Source: Burkholderiales bacterium
Lineage (GTDB): Bacteria > Pseudomonadota > Gammaproteobacteria > Burkholderiales > Burkholderiaceae_C
NCBI GenBank assembly: GCA_016185015.1
Contig: JACPOI010000001.1
Span: 1 to 64,000 of the forward strand
Reading direction: 5' to 3'
Length of the DNA: 64,000 nt
Shown: positions 1 to 7,986 of the stretch, one piece after another
How the letters are laid out: the number at the start of each line of letters is the position of its first letter
How positions within the stretch are numbered: position 1 is the stretch's first letter
Made by a program: the position numbers and the translations under genes
The notes under the pieces: generated by a model
The model's input: the letters and a program-made list of their open reading frames with translations, nothing else
What the model was told of the DNA's origin: nothing
Databases searched by the model: none

Positions 1-28
1 AGGCGGCGTGAGGCCGCAGCCAGGGAGC

Positions 29-66
29 AGATCGCACCGCAAACGGCCTTCGGGCAGGTGCGATCT
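29..66. repeat. Perfect 10-bp inverted repeat at the left edge
   Basis: AGATCGCACC at 29-38 is the exact reverse complement of GGTGCGATCT at 57-66, with an 18-nt loop. It lies in GC-rich DNA that does not read as TnsC in any forward frame, immediately before the recognisable tnsC remnant. It may belong to whatever interrupted tnsC, such as an insertion-sequence end or recombination junction. No integrase or transposase gene is visible beside it. Confidence 0.5.
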
Positions 67-83
67 GGTCCTGCGCGTCGTGG

Positions 84-494
84 TTGCCTTGCGCATCGGG
101 CTGCGCGTGGCAGCTTTATGACTTGTTCAGACCTTCCCTAATGATCAAGGCATTAGAGGCCTGCCAATACATGGATGAACCAGTTCTATTCGATCAAGCC
201 TGGGAGCACAAGCTCTTTGCCCTTTCGCTGGGACTACCTGCTGTGTTAATTGCGGTCTTCACTCATGCTCAGAAACTGGCACTTCGCGAGGGTGCGCGCA
301 GGCTTGAGCTATCCAACTTGGATCGTGCCTTCGATAAAAACTGCGCCATGCTCAAGCCTGCATTGGATGTACTGCGTAGCGATGACCCAAACCGCCACTT
401 GATCTATGAGGATCTGCTACCAGCGAAGACGCAGCTCGATGCAGAGCATGCCCGCATTTTCAAGGCGACCCGCTCATCAGCGTTATCCATGTGA
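84..494 (+). pseudogene. tnsC: 3' remnant of tnsC/tniB-like transposition ATPase
   Basis: The protein from about residue 20 resembles the C-terminal helical part of the TnsC/TniB AAA+ regulators that link target selection by TniQ/TnsD to the transposase. The segment with IKALEACQY, then LFALSLGLPAVLIAVFTHAQ and LREGARRLE fits the family. No Walker A or B motif is present, and the frame is closed by a TGA at 9-11. The roughly 110 bases upstream are GC-rich and do not translate to TnsC-like sequence. The gene therefore looks truncated or interrupted, and any start (a TTG at 84) is nominal. It overlaps the next gene by one base in a TGATG arrangement, so the 3' operon structure is intact. Confidence 0.55.
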
Positions 495-1825
495 TGGGAG
501 ACAGCTACCAACACTTGGAGGAAGCGCGGCAGACCCTGTGCGCGCATTTCCCGATGCCCCTACCAGGAGAAACGCTTTACAGCGTATGCGCTCGATTCCA
601 CAGCCTTACCGCTGTCCGACGTCCGGCCCTGACCGGCTTACTGCTTTTCGGGTCGCATCGAGCCAGCGCCAAACGGTGCGTCCCTGTGGGACTTACCACC
701 CTTGTAAGCTGCTTGCCTCATCTGTTCGCGTCCGAGTTGTCGGCGCTACAACAACACACGCACGCCTGTCTGTACCTCCGCTTCATGGCGCCTGACCAGG
801 CGGCGTGTGCAGCGGCAGTATGTGCGGGTCCCATTCATCTACGCGAGCGACATCCGTTCAACTGGGCCAGTGCACAATTCGAACGACAACATCCGCTGAG
901 AATCTGCCCAGCTTGCGTCATTGCCGATCACGATCAAATTGGGTATGCCTACTGGCATCTTGGCCACCAATTGCCTGGCGTCTGGGTCTGTCCTGACCAC
1001 GGAGAAGCGCTCCACTTAGCCGCGCCAGGCAAGACCCAGTCTTCGTGGGTTCTTCCCTCGTTGGTCGGCAGCTCAAAGCCATCCGGTTTGAACCGCTCCG
1101 AGCGCGAGCTTCTGAAATATCTGGCGGACGTAGTCAATCAGCTTTGTAGCGATCAATCAGCTGATCTGGCCAGCCTACGTGAACAGATCTGCCAGTACCT
1201 TGAGCAGGCCGGCGTGACGCAGGCAAGTCGCGCGCTCAATGCGCCTAAAGTGAACCGCTGGTTGTCCAGCCACCTTGGCAGGTTGCCGCAGACACATTTT
1301 CAAACGTTTGATGCGGCGTCGAAATGTGAGTGCATCGTTGGGGCACTCGGAAAGCGAAAATCACATCATCCCTTGCGCTGGGCGATCCTCATGGCCTGCC
1401 TCCGCAAGGAAGGGGCGCCGCTTGAGGGGATGCTCCGAGCATTGGATGGGCCAGCCCAACCTGCGCTCCCAGGATTTCCAATGCAGAGAGTCCCGACGGC
1501 ACCATCCCATGCTTATACGTTCATGCGTTCTGGCGAGGATATCGTCAAAGTCGCCCAAGCCGCCGGCGTAACGCGCGCCGTCGTGCAGCGATGGTTGATG
1601 GATCCACAGTTGCACGCTCTCTGGACGTCGACTCGGCTTGAGCAGCTGCGTACGAAGCATACAGACGCGATCCAGGCCGCGTTAGCAACTGGAATCAAAA
1701 GTCGCCAGGAACTGCGCCAGAGAGCTAACGCGGCCTATCTCTGGTTTCAGAGAAATGCGCCGGAAGCGCTGAGGACTCTTCTACCTCGTTCTCGGGAAGA
1801 CAAGCAGCTTCTTCTTTGGAATTAG
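494..1825 (+). CDS. tniQ: TniQ/TnsD-family transposition protein, copy 1
   Basis: A 443-residue protein of the TniQ/TnsD family, which selects the insertion target and recruits TnsC. The N-terminal FPMPLPGETLYS segment is typical of TniQ. A zinc-finger signature, CPAC at residues 138-141 and CPDH at 166-169 with 24 residues between the pairs, lies around a conserved YWHLGHQLPGVWVC stretch. A helix-turn-helix-like segment near residue 355 (VAQAAGVTRAVVQRWL) may contact DNA. ATG 494 overlaps the TGA of the upstream remnant; a GTG at 491 is an alternative start. The family call is firm, while the specific target site is unknown. Confidence 0.85.
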   Translation: MGDSYQHLEEARQTLCAHFPMPLPGETLYSVCARFHSLTAVRRPALTGLLLFGSHRASAKRCVPVGLTTLVSCLPHLFASELSALQQHTHACLYLRFMAPDQAACAAAVCAGPIHLRERHPFNWASAQFERQHPLRICPACVIADHDQIGYAYWHLGHQLPGVWVCPDHGEALHLAAPGKTQSSWVLPSLVGSSKPSGLNRSERELLKYLADVVNQLCSDQSADLASLREQICQYLEQAGVTQASRALNAPKVNRWLSSHLGRLPQTHFQTFDAASKCECIVGALGKRKSHHPLRWAILMACLRKEGAPLEGMLRALDGPAQPALPGFPMQRVPTAPSHAYTFMRSGEDIVKVAQAAGVTRAVVQRWLMDPQLHALWTSTRLEQLRTKHTDAIQAALATGIKSRQELRQRANAAYLWFQRNAPEALRTLLPRSREDKQLLLWN

Positions 1826-1827
1826 CC

Positions 1828-3177
1828 ATGCGACATCCCCATATCCAAGTTCCCAACCCAGAACCAGACGAGTCGCTTCACAGTCTATTGATTGCCTCAT
1901 TCAGACTTTCGGGCCATACAAGTTTTCGCGATTTCACGCAGTTGATCTTTGGTAGGCCATCTGATGGGAGGGGATGGTCTTGGCGATACAAATCCATCGG
2001 ACCCTATCTGGACCCCTGCCGAAAGACGGGCTGGGCTCTTTTGCAGGGCACCCTTCTACTCCCCTATCTCATGCCATTTATGTCTCCAGAGGCAGCACAC
2101 GTTGGAGGCCACCTACTCGATGGTGACTTTCGCATTCACCGCGAAGCACTTCGTTCTAACTGGCACGTTTTCAACGTACGTCCACTACGTTACTGTCCTA
2201 TATGCGTGAAATCGAATGTTCATCGCCTTGGACGATCTCTTTGGCTTCGTAGCCACCAGCTTGGTGATGTCAACGTCTGCTGGCGGCATGCGGTGCGTTT
2301 GATCACTGTGCGGCAGGAGTTTACTTTTCCATTGCTGCCGCACGAGTTTGAGGATCAGCGGGTCGAGTATTCTTTTAATAAGCCGGACCTCTGGTTGGCC
2401 CAGCAGGCACGAGAACTTCTTACGGCCAGTTATAGTCCGTCACTACCCCAGCACCGCAGCGAGATCTATCAAGCCCGGGCAATTCGACTGGGATATATCA
2501 CTTCCGGGAGAATCGATTCTTGGGCGATTGCGTCTCATCTCGGGCAGCGCTTAGACCGAGCGTTTCTTTCCCGCGTCTGCGGCGGCGCCACACGTAACTG
2601 CCTTACGAGCTTTGTTCACAGGGTCATATCAGGACAAGGCGTGGGTATCCGACCAAACCACCATCTCTTGTGTATTGAAGCGCTGTTTGGCGCGCAACGA
2701 CCTTTCTTCCAGCAACTTCGGCTTTTAGGGATGGGCCAAGAACCCCCGAGAGACTTGCAAAGTCGCTTGTCCAGCGGTAACGATGGAAGCGGACTCGTGC
2801 ATAGAGAAATCTTTTTGCATGGGCTTCAGGCGAACGGGCGCGATGTCATGCTTCACTTGGAAGAACGGTATCCATTTACGCATAGCTGGATCCTGAAGCA
2901 TGCATTGCCTTGGTCGCGGCGCAAGATTGCCGAACTGGTACCACCAAGCCCAGATCGCAAGAGCATCCTGCGCGCCGCCGCGCGAGACAGGCAGTCTGAA
3001 GAGGCCGCCGTCCGCGAACGACAACGCCGGGCCATGTCTGCGATTGGTGGCCAGCCAACTCAGACTGATGTACCAGCAAATAGCAGCAAGTCGGCGGAGC
3101 ATGTCTTCCATGGCATGTCGAAGCTCTTACCGCGCGCCTCCTGGGTATCGCCCGCAACCCGACGTTCAAATGGCTGA
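1828..3177 (+). CDS. tniQ: TniQ/TnsD-family transposition protein, copy 2
   Basis: A 449-residue second TniQ/TnsD homologue two bases after the first. It has an N-terminal PNPEPDESLHSLL motif equivalent to the P.P.E.L.S motif of TniQ. Its zinc finger, CPIC at residues 123-126 and CWRH at 151-154, has the same 24-residue spacing as copy 1, around LWLRSHQLGDVNVC. The C-terminus diverges from copy 1 and has a basic Arg/Glu-rich tail. Two TniQ-type genes in one element are known in some Tn7-like transposons, where they can serve different target pathways; that role is inferred here. Start chosen at ATG 1828; the in-frame TTG at 1816 would overlap copy 1. Confidence 0.82.
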   Translation: MRHPHIQVPNPEPDESLHSLLIASFRLSGHTSFRDFTQLIFGRPSDGRGWSWRYKSIGPYLDPCRKTGWALLQGTLLLPYLMPFMSPEAAHVGGHLLDGDFRIHREALRSNWHVFNVRPLRYCPICVKSNVHRLGRSLWLRSHQLGDVNVCWRHAVRLITVRQEFTFPLLPHEFEDQRVEYSFNKPDLWLAQQARELLTASYSPSLPQHRSEIYQARAIRLGYITSGRIDSWAIASHLGQRLDRAFLSRVCGGATRNCLTSFVHRVISGQGVGIRPNHHLLCIEALFGAQRPFFQQLRLLGMGQEPPRDLQSRLSSGNDGSGLVHREIFLHGLQANGRDVMLHLEERYPFTHSWILKHALPWSRRKIAELVPPSPDRKSILRAAARDRQSEEAAVRERQRRAMSAIGGQPTQTDVPANSSKSAEHVFHGMSKLLPRASWVSPATRRSNG

Positions 3178-3336
3178 GCTAAGACGAGATGGCCATGTCG
3201 TGCTAGCCCATGTGGGCGTCCATGTTTTGCAATGCAAGCGGCAAATAGTGAATGCTTACTTTTATTAGGAGGCTTTTGCAGTCAACAGGTTAGAGAACTG
3301 TTGTCAGTCATATATTCAGGCAGCGGGAAAATTAGG

Positions 3337-3405
3337 TTGGACATCAATACTTATATCCAACTTGCATATTAATTGAAGTTGGATTTTAATATCAACATCT
3401 AACTT
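3337..3405 (+). promoter_or_regulatory. Promoter and palindromic operator of the AbiE-like pair
   Basis: A perfect 9-bp inverted repeat, ATCCAACTT at 3355-3363 and AAGTTGGAT at 3376-3384, sits inside a plausible sigma70 promoter: TTGCAT at 3362-3367, a 17-bp spacer, and TTTAAT at 3385-3390. A second, imperfect pair of related half-sites (GGTTGGACATC near 3335 and ATCAACATCTAAC near 3391) flanks it. AbiEi-type antitoxins are known to repress their own promoter through inverted repeats, so this is the expected autoregulation site. The rest of 3178-3336 shows no gene or clear terminator. Confidence 0.55.
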
Positions 3406-3417
3406 TCGAGTGCGGTC

Positions 3418-4515
3418 ATGCCGATACAGCGCAGCCACATTGATGACTACACACCAGACGGCCGTTATGCGAACTGGCTGATCGAGGTGTTTCCTGGGAG
3501 CAGCCTGCGCGACCTGCGCCTGGCGGTTCTGCAACTAGCCTACCGACTGAGCCAGGAAGACGCACAAGACCTGCGCGGCATGGTGGTGCTGGTGGATAGC
3601 CGCATCCGACCCAGCTCCGTCAACAACGAGATGCGCCGCCTGCGCGCCGTGCTGCTCCCTGACCTGGTCGATCGCCTCGTCATCTACAACGAGGCCGACG
3701 CGCTGGCCGGCGCCCTCAGGTCCTATGATGCTCCGCCAGAGCTCCTCACCCAGAAGTTCAACGACTACCTAAAGAGTCTCATCACCAGCGAGGCAAGCGC
3801 GCTGCGCCCCTACGGCACCGCGCCTGGAAGCGGCAAAGACGTTGTGCTGGAGTTCCTCATTCTGAGCTGGCTGCGCGCCGACGGTCCGATATCGGCTGCC
3901 GAGCTGCAGCGCCAGGTAGGCGTGAGTTATCCAACAGCCGCTGCGGTCATCAAAGAGCTGGAGGCTTCGGGCGAGCTGCGCCGGGGATACAACCGCTCGG
4001 TCGAGCTGGCGCGCTTCCCGTGGGCCGAATGGCGCGGCTGGCTGGCCAGGACGGTGGCCAACCGCAAAACCGTGCTGTATCGCTCCGTGACCAACCTTCC
4101 CCGCCCGCCGGTTTGGACCTACAGCCGGCTCGAACGCCTAGAGCGCGACGACATCGGGGTCGGCGGCACGCTGGGCGCAACCAAGCACTTCCCGAAGTTC
4201 GATATCGTGGGCACGCCGCGCGTAGATCTCGTGGTGCTGGGCGAGCCCAAGGATCTGGGTGACAGCGAGGTGGCCCGTATCGATCCGAGTCTAGAACGCT
4301 TCAAAGGTCGGGCGGCTGAGGCGACTGTTGTCGTGCACTTCGTCGGCCGACGCAAGACCTCCCCCTTCACCCTGGAGAACAACGTGCGTTATGCCGACCC
4401 ACTGAATTGCATGGCGGACCTGTACGACGTAGGACTAGAGAATCAGGCCAATGAGATGCTGCGGCATTTGGTGGACCAGCGATCAACTTCCCCAGCAAAG
4501 GTACCGACCTCATGA
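3418..4515 (+). CDS. AbiEi-like antitoxin / transcriptional repressor
   Basis: A 365-residue protein with a winged helix-turn-helix at about residues 143-200 (ISAAELQRQVGVSYPTAAAV). Its C-terminal domain ends in a YADPLNCMADLYDVGLENQA segment, typical of the regulator paired with AbiEii-type nucleotidyltransferases. About 140 residues precede the wHTH, whereas classical AbiEi begins with it, so this is a divergent form. It overlaps the next gene by 4 bp (ATGA), the usual translational coupling of toxin-antitoxin pairs. It likely represses its own promoter through the palindrome just upstream. It is probably defence cargo of the transposon. The pairing is well supported; the exact AbiE subfamily is inferred. 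Confidence 0.65.
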   Translation: MPIQRSHIDDYTPDGRYANWLIEVFPGSSLRDLRLAVLQLAYRLSQEDAQDLRGMVVLVDSRIRPSSVNNEMRRLRAVLLPDLVDRLVIYNEADALAGALRSYDAPPELLTQKFNDYLKSLITSEASALRPYGTAPGSGKDVVLEFLILSWLRADGPISAAELQRQVGVSYPTAAAVIKELEASGELRRGYNRSVELARFPWAEWRGWLARTVANRKTVLYRSVTNLPRPPVWTYSRLERLERDDIGVGGTLGATKHFPKFDIVGTPRVDLVVLGEPKDLGDSEVARIDPSLERFKGRAAEATVVVHFVGRRKTSPFTLENNVRYADPLNCMADLYDVGLENQANEMLRHLVDQRSTSPAKVPTS

Positions 4516-5420
4516 GCTACCTCCAACCCGCCCAAGTCCTGCAGCAGCTGGCCGAGACGCTGACACCCGAGCAGCGCGACAAGGTGATCATCGTTGGCAG
4601 CCTGGCGGCCGCGTACAGCCTCGGCGGCGGACGTGGCGTGTACACGAAGGACGTGGACACCATGATCGCGCCGCACGCTGCGGCCATCGTGACCGGTGAG
4701 GAGGTGGCCAACCAGCTCATGGGTGGAAAGTGGACCCTGCGTAGGGACGAACGATGGGGCCAACCCGCCTCGGCCGACGTCCCTCCCGACCGGCGCCCAC
4801 TGGTACGCCTGCACCCACCCGATAACGATCAATGGTTCATTGAGCTCATGGCTGCGCCCGACCAGGCGCAGGCTCCGAAACTGGAGCGCGACTTCTACCC
4901 CATCGCCACCAAGCACGGGCATTTCAGCCTGGTGAGCTTCGGCTATTTGGGGCTGGTCCAGCATGATGCGGTTGCGAGCGAGTTCGGCGTGCGGGTGGCG
5001 ACCCCGGCCATGATGGCCATGGCCAATATGCTGCACCACCCCGCAGTGGGCCCAGACCTTATCAATGGCGAGGACTTCGGCCGCCCGATAAAGCGCTCAA
5101 ACAAGGACCTGGGCCGCGTGGTCTCTCTGGCAATCCTGGGCGACACCGCAGAAGTCGAATCCTGGGCGCCCAGGTGGTGGGAAGCACTGCAGGCGATGTA
5201 TCCGGATCTGGCGCCAGAGCTGGCCGGGCGGGCCGGGACCGGCTTTCGTCAGATGCTAACCAGCGTCGAGGATGTGGACCAGGCGCTGCACACGTGCAAT
5301 GTCGGCCTGCTCGCCAGCATGGGCATAGACCATGAAGCCTTCAAACGCTACGCCATTGTCGTTATCGAAGAGGCGCTGAAGCCGCTTGAGGATCTGGCGA
5401 AACGAGGTAGTGTTTCATGA
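4512..5420 (+). CDS. AbiEii-like nucleotidyltransferase toxin
   Basis: A 302-residue protein with a nucleotidyltransferase-fold signature near the N-terminus: GSLAAAYSLGG at residues 29-39 followed by TKDVDTM, giving the two acidic metal ligands Asp47 and Asp49. In AbiE and related type IV toxin-antitoxin systems such enzymes modify tRNA or other targets to arrest growth during phage infection. The gene starts inside the stop codon region of the upstream winged-helix gene. A long helical C-terminal half follows, as in AbiEii. The NTase call is good; the tRNA target and anti-phage role are inferred from the family. Confidence 0.65.
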   Translation: MSYLQPAQVLQQLAETLTPEQRDKVIIVGSLAAAYSLGGGRGVYTKDVDTMIAPHAAAIVTGEEVANQLMGGKWTLRRDERWGQPASADVPPDRRPLVRLHPPDNDQWFIELMAAPDQAQAPKLERDFYPIATKHGHFSLVSFGYLGLVQHDAVASEFGVRVATPAMMAMANMLHHPAVGPDLINGEDFGRPIKRSNKDLGRVVSLAILGDTAEVESWAPRWWEALQAMYPDLAPELAGRAGTGFRQMLTSVEDVDQALHTCNVGLLASMGIDHEAFKRYAIVVIEEALKPLEDLAKRGSVS

Positions 5421-5582
5421 GGCGCGGGTATCCCCTGATGGAGAACAGCGGCCAGTGCCTACGGCAAAATAGAGGTCTCACCTGCATAACAGCCCTGTTG
5501 TTTTTCGACATGTAGAGCGGAATCAAAGGAAGTCAGGCAGTGGCGAGAAACGAAGCCCGCGCCTTTACCCGCAATAGAAGAA

Positions 5583-5718
5583 GCAATTGTCTAAAAGGCA
5601 GCCTGACAAGTGATTTGCAATCAAAATTGCATACTCATCGTAGCGTCTGGCAAATTTTAGTGCGCCATAAGTATTTGAATTGCATAGCGCTGAATTGCAG
5701 ACTCAATTGTCAGCGACA
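5583..5718. mobile_element. Putative Tn7-like transposon terminus with repeated transposase-binding sites
   Basis: Read on the minus strand from 5718 inward, the sequence begins TGTCGCTGACAATTGAG and contains TGCAATTCA twice, 15 bp apart (5677-5685 and 5692-5700). It also holds a TGCAAT/ATTGCA palindrome at 5616-5631 and a second GACAATTGnnTCT copy at 5578-5592. A TGT-starting end followed by several short internal repeats is how Tn7-like ends are built. ACGGA at 5719-5723 would be the 5-bp duplication to look for at the other end. The rest of 5421-5582 shows no gene. Confidence 0.45.
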
Positions 5719-5782
5719 ACGGAACCAAACAAGTGAAATGGGGCTCCCCCCCCATGTCGGGCGTCTGCCCATGGAGAGAATG

Positions 5783-6709
5783 ATGAGTGCCGTCTGGATA
5801 GACAATGAACCGGTCGTCAGCAATGACAAGGCCCTGAAGATCGAGCGCGAAACGCACAAGCTCGAAAAGCGCCTGTGCCGCAACGTCGGCCAGGCCATCA
5901 TGGACTACAACATGATCGAGGAAGGCGACCGTGTCATGGTCTGCATGTCCGGCGGCAAGGACAGCTACGGCATGCTGGACATCCTCATGAAGCTCAAGGC
6001 CCGTGCGCCCATCGACTTCACGCTGGTGGCCGTCAACCTGGACCAGAAGCAGCCCGGCTTCCCCGACCACATCCTGCCCGAGTACCTGAAGAACCTGGGC
6101 ATCGAGTTCCACATCGAGACGCAGGACACCTATTCCATCGTCAAGGACAAGGTCCCCGAGGGCAAGACCATGTGCAGCCTGTGCAGCCGGCTGCGCCGCG
6201 GCATCCTGTACAGCGTGGCGCGCCAGCTCAAGTGCAACAAGCTCGCGCTGGGCCACCACCGCGACGACATGCTGCAGACCTTCTTCCTCAACATGTTCTT
6301 CGGCGGCAAGTTGAAGGGCATGCCCCCGAAGCTCACCAGCGACAACGGCGAGTTCATCGTGATCCGTCCCATGGCCTATGTGGTCGAGAAGGACCTGATC
6401 CGCTGGGCCGAGCACAAAGCTTTCCCCATCATCCCCTGCACCCTGTGCGGCAGCCAGGAAAACCTGCAGCGCAAGCAGATCGGCAACCTGCTGCGCGAGT
6501 GGGACAAAAAGTTCCCCGGCCGGCTGGAGACCATGTTCACCGCGCTGCAGAACGTGGTGCCCTCGCACCTGATGGACGCGAAACTGCACGACTTCAAGCA
6601 TCTCAAAGCCACCGGCGTGCCCGACGCCAACGGCGACCTGGCCTTCGACGAGGAAGAGCTGCCCGCTGCGCCCGCCCTGCCCGGCGGCGTGCAGGTGGTG
6701 ACGCTCTGA
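5783..6709 (+). CDS. ttcA: tRNA 2-thiocytidine(32) synthetase TtcA
   Basis: TtcA thiolates cytidine 32 of tRNA, using ATP and an iron-sulfur cluster. The PP-loop [12 protein letters not shown] lies near residue 55, with the two CxxC motifs CSLC (followed by SRLRRG) and CTLCGSQ that hold the cluster. Length of 308 residues is normal. The start was set at ATG 5783 because the SD-like GGAGAG at 5773-5778 precedes it; the frame stays open to 5540, but that extension is AT-rich, unlike TtcA, and lies partly inside the putative transposon end. If the transposon boundary is right, the native promoter has been displaced to within 65 bp of the gene. Confidence 0.95.
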   Translation: MSAVWIDNEPVVSNDKALKIERETHKLEKRLCRNVGQAIMDYNMIEEGDRVMVCMSGGKDSYGMLDILMKLKARAPIDFTLVAVNLDQKQPGFPDHILPEYLKNLGIEFHIETQDTYSIVKDKVPEGKTMCSLCSRLRRGILYSVARQLKCNKLALGHHRDDMLQTFFLNMFFGGKLKGMPPKLTSDNGEFIVIRPMAYVVEKDLIRWAEHKAFPIIPCTLCGSQENLQRKQIGNLLREWDKKFPGRLETMFTALQNVVPSHLMDAKLHDFKHLKATGVPDANGDLAFDEEELPAAPALPGGVQVVTL

Positions 6710-6720
6710 GACCACGCACC

Positions 6721-7341
6721 ATGCGTCGCATCGTTCCCCTCCTGCTGCTTTCCCTGCTGCTTTCCCTGCTGCTTGGCGGCTGCTCCGGCATGCGCCTGGT
6801 CGAATCGCAGGTGCGCTCGACAGCGGTGGCCGCCACCGAGCGCCCGATCGAGGCCGGGGCGCGCTACCGCTTCGAGCGGCTGCCCTCGCAGACCGATCCG
6901 GTCGAGACCGATTCGGTGGAAGCCATCGCCGAGGCCGAGCTGGCCGAGGTAGGCCTGGTACGCGACGACGCGGCGGCGCGCTACAGCGTGCAGCTCACGA
7001 CCCGCATGGAGTCCTATGTGGTCGACGACTGGGGCCGTCCCTACATCGGGCCACGCGTGGGCGGCTCCATCATGATCGGCAGTGGCAACGTGGGCATAGG
7101 CATGGGCAATGTGGTGGGCATGGGCATGCGCTTCCCGCCACCCAGCCAGTACCGTCATGAAGCCACCCTGCTGCTGCGCGACCTGGGCAGCAACCAGGTG
7201 GTCTACGAGACCAGCGCCCAGCACGAGGGCCCCTGGAACGACCGCTACAACATCCTGCGCGCGGTGCTGGCCGCCGCCCTGAAGGATTTTCCCCTCCCGC
7301 CGGCGGGCTCGCGCCGCGTGAAGGTGGAAATACCGCGTTGA
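6721..7341 (+). CDS. DUF4136-type outer-membrane lipoprotein
   Basis: A 206-residue protein with a lipoprotein signal peptide (MRRIVPLLLLSLLLSLLLGGC): a Leu-rich core ending in a lipobox LGGC with Cys21 as the lipidated residue. The mature part has the layout of DUF4136 lipoproteins (RYRFERLPSQ, later an AIAEAELAEVGL segment) and a glycine-rich middle. Function is not known for the family. It lies 11 bp after ttcA and abuts the next gene, suggesting a ttcA-lipoprotein-phosphatase operon. The signal peptide is encoded by nearly three copies of a 12-bp repeat (6742-6774). Confidence 0.75.
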   Translation: MRRIVPLLLLSLLLSLLLGGCSGMRLVESQVRSTAVAATERPIEAGARYRFERLPSQTDPVETDSVEAIAEAELAEVGLVRDDAAARYSVQLTTRMESYVVDDWGRPYIGPRVGGSIMIGSGNVGIGMGNVVGMGMRFPPPSQYRHEATLLLRDLGSNQVVYETSAQHEGPWNDRYNILRAVLAAALKDFPLPPAGSRRVKVEIPR

Positions 7342-7986
7342 ATGGATAAGACCACCCGCATCCTCGCGATCCGCCACGGCGAAACCGCCTGGAACGTCGA
7401 CACGCGCATCCAGGGCCACCTGGACATCCCGCTCAACGACACGGGCCGCTGGCAGGCCCAGCGTCTGGCGCGCGCCCTGGCCGTGCGCGACACGATCCAC
7501 GCCGTCTACAGCAGCGACCTGCAGCGCGCCCACGAAACCGCCAGTGCCATCGCCACGGCCACCGGCGCGCCCCTGGCCACCCACACCGGCCTGCGCGAGC
7601 GCGGCTTCGGCATCTTCGAAGGCAAGACCTACGTCGAGATCGAGCAGACCTGGCCCGAAGAATCCGAGCACTGGCGTAAACGCACACCTCACTGGGCCCC
7701 CGCCGGCGGTGAATCGCTGCTGCAGGTGCGCGAACGCATCACCCGCACCCTGCACGAACTGGCCGCGCGCCACCCGGGCCAGCAGATCGTGCTGGTGGCC
7801 CACGGCGGCGTGATGGACCAGCTTTACCGCGCCGCCACCGGCCAGGACCTGCAAGCGCCGCGCACCTGGCAACTCGGCAACACCGCTGTCAACCGCCTGC
7901 TCTGGACACCCGAGGGCCTGTCCCTGGTGGGTTGGGCCGACACCTCACACCTGGAAGACAACTCGCTCGATGAAATCAGCACCTGA
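7342..7986 (+). CDS. Histidine phosphatase (phosphoglycerate mutase-like)
   Basis: A 214-residue member of the histidine phosphatase superfamily, branch 1. The catalytic RHGE motif is at residues 11-14, followed by TAWN and QGHLDIPLNDTG, and the second catalytic His is in LVAHGGVMDQL. Such proteins are often annotated as phosphoglycerate mutase, but this GpmB/CobC-like size and sequence is more consistent with a cofactor-independent phosphatase of unknown substrate. The start codon directly follows the TGA of the lipoprotein gene, and the 3' end overlaps the next gene by 17 bp. Confidence 0.85.
   Translation: MDKTTRILAIRHGETAWNVDTRIQGHLDIPLNDTGRWQAQRLARALAVRDTIHAVYSSDLQRAHETASAIATATGAPLATHTGLRERGFGIFEGKTYVEIEQTWPEESEHWRKRTPHWAPAGGESLLQVRERITRTLHELAARHPGQQIVLVAHGGVMDQLYRAATGQDLQAPRTWQLGNTAVNRLLWTPEGLSLVGWADTSHLEDNSLDEIST

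Larger units (their letters stand above)
1..5718. mobile_element. Cargo-proximal part of a Tn7-like transposon
   Basis: The segment carries, all on the plus strand, the 3' end of a TnsC/TniB-type ATPase gene, two TniQ/TnsD-family genes and a two-gene AbiE-like cargo. It ends in an AT-rich stretch of short repeats just before ttcA. This matches the Tn7 order of transposition genes first, cargo next, then the distal end. The transposase genes (tnsA/tnsB or tniA) and the other terminus would lie left of the window and are not visible. The right boundary at 5718 is inferred from repeats and a TGTC-type terminus read on the minus strand. No target-site duplication can be confirmed without the other end. 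Confidence 0.6.

Noticed and set aside
29-66. Possible integron attC site
   Set aside because: Hairpin lacks the paired core sites of attC, and no integrase gene or cassette array is visible.
5616-5631. TGCAAT-N4-ATTGCA as an FNR box for ttcA
   Set aside because: It does not match TTGAT-N4-ATCAA, and the motif recurs nearby as part of the presumed transposon-end repeats.
5540-5782. N-terminal extension of TtcA
   Set aside because: The extension is AT-rich, unlike TtcA, and covers the putative transposon end; an SD-like GGAGAG supports the start at 5783.
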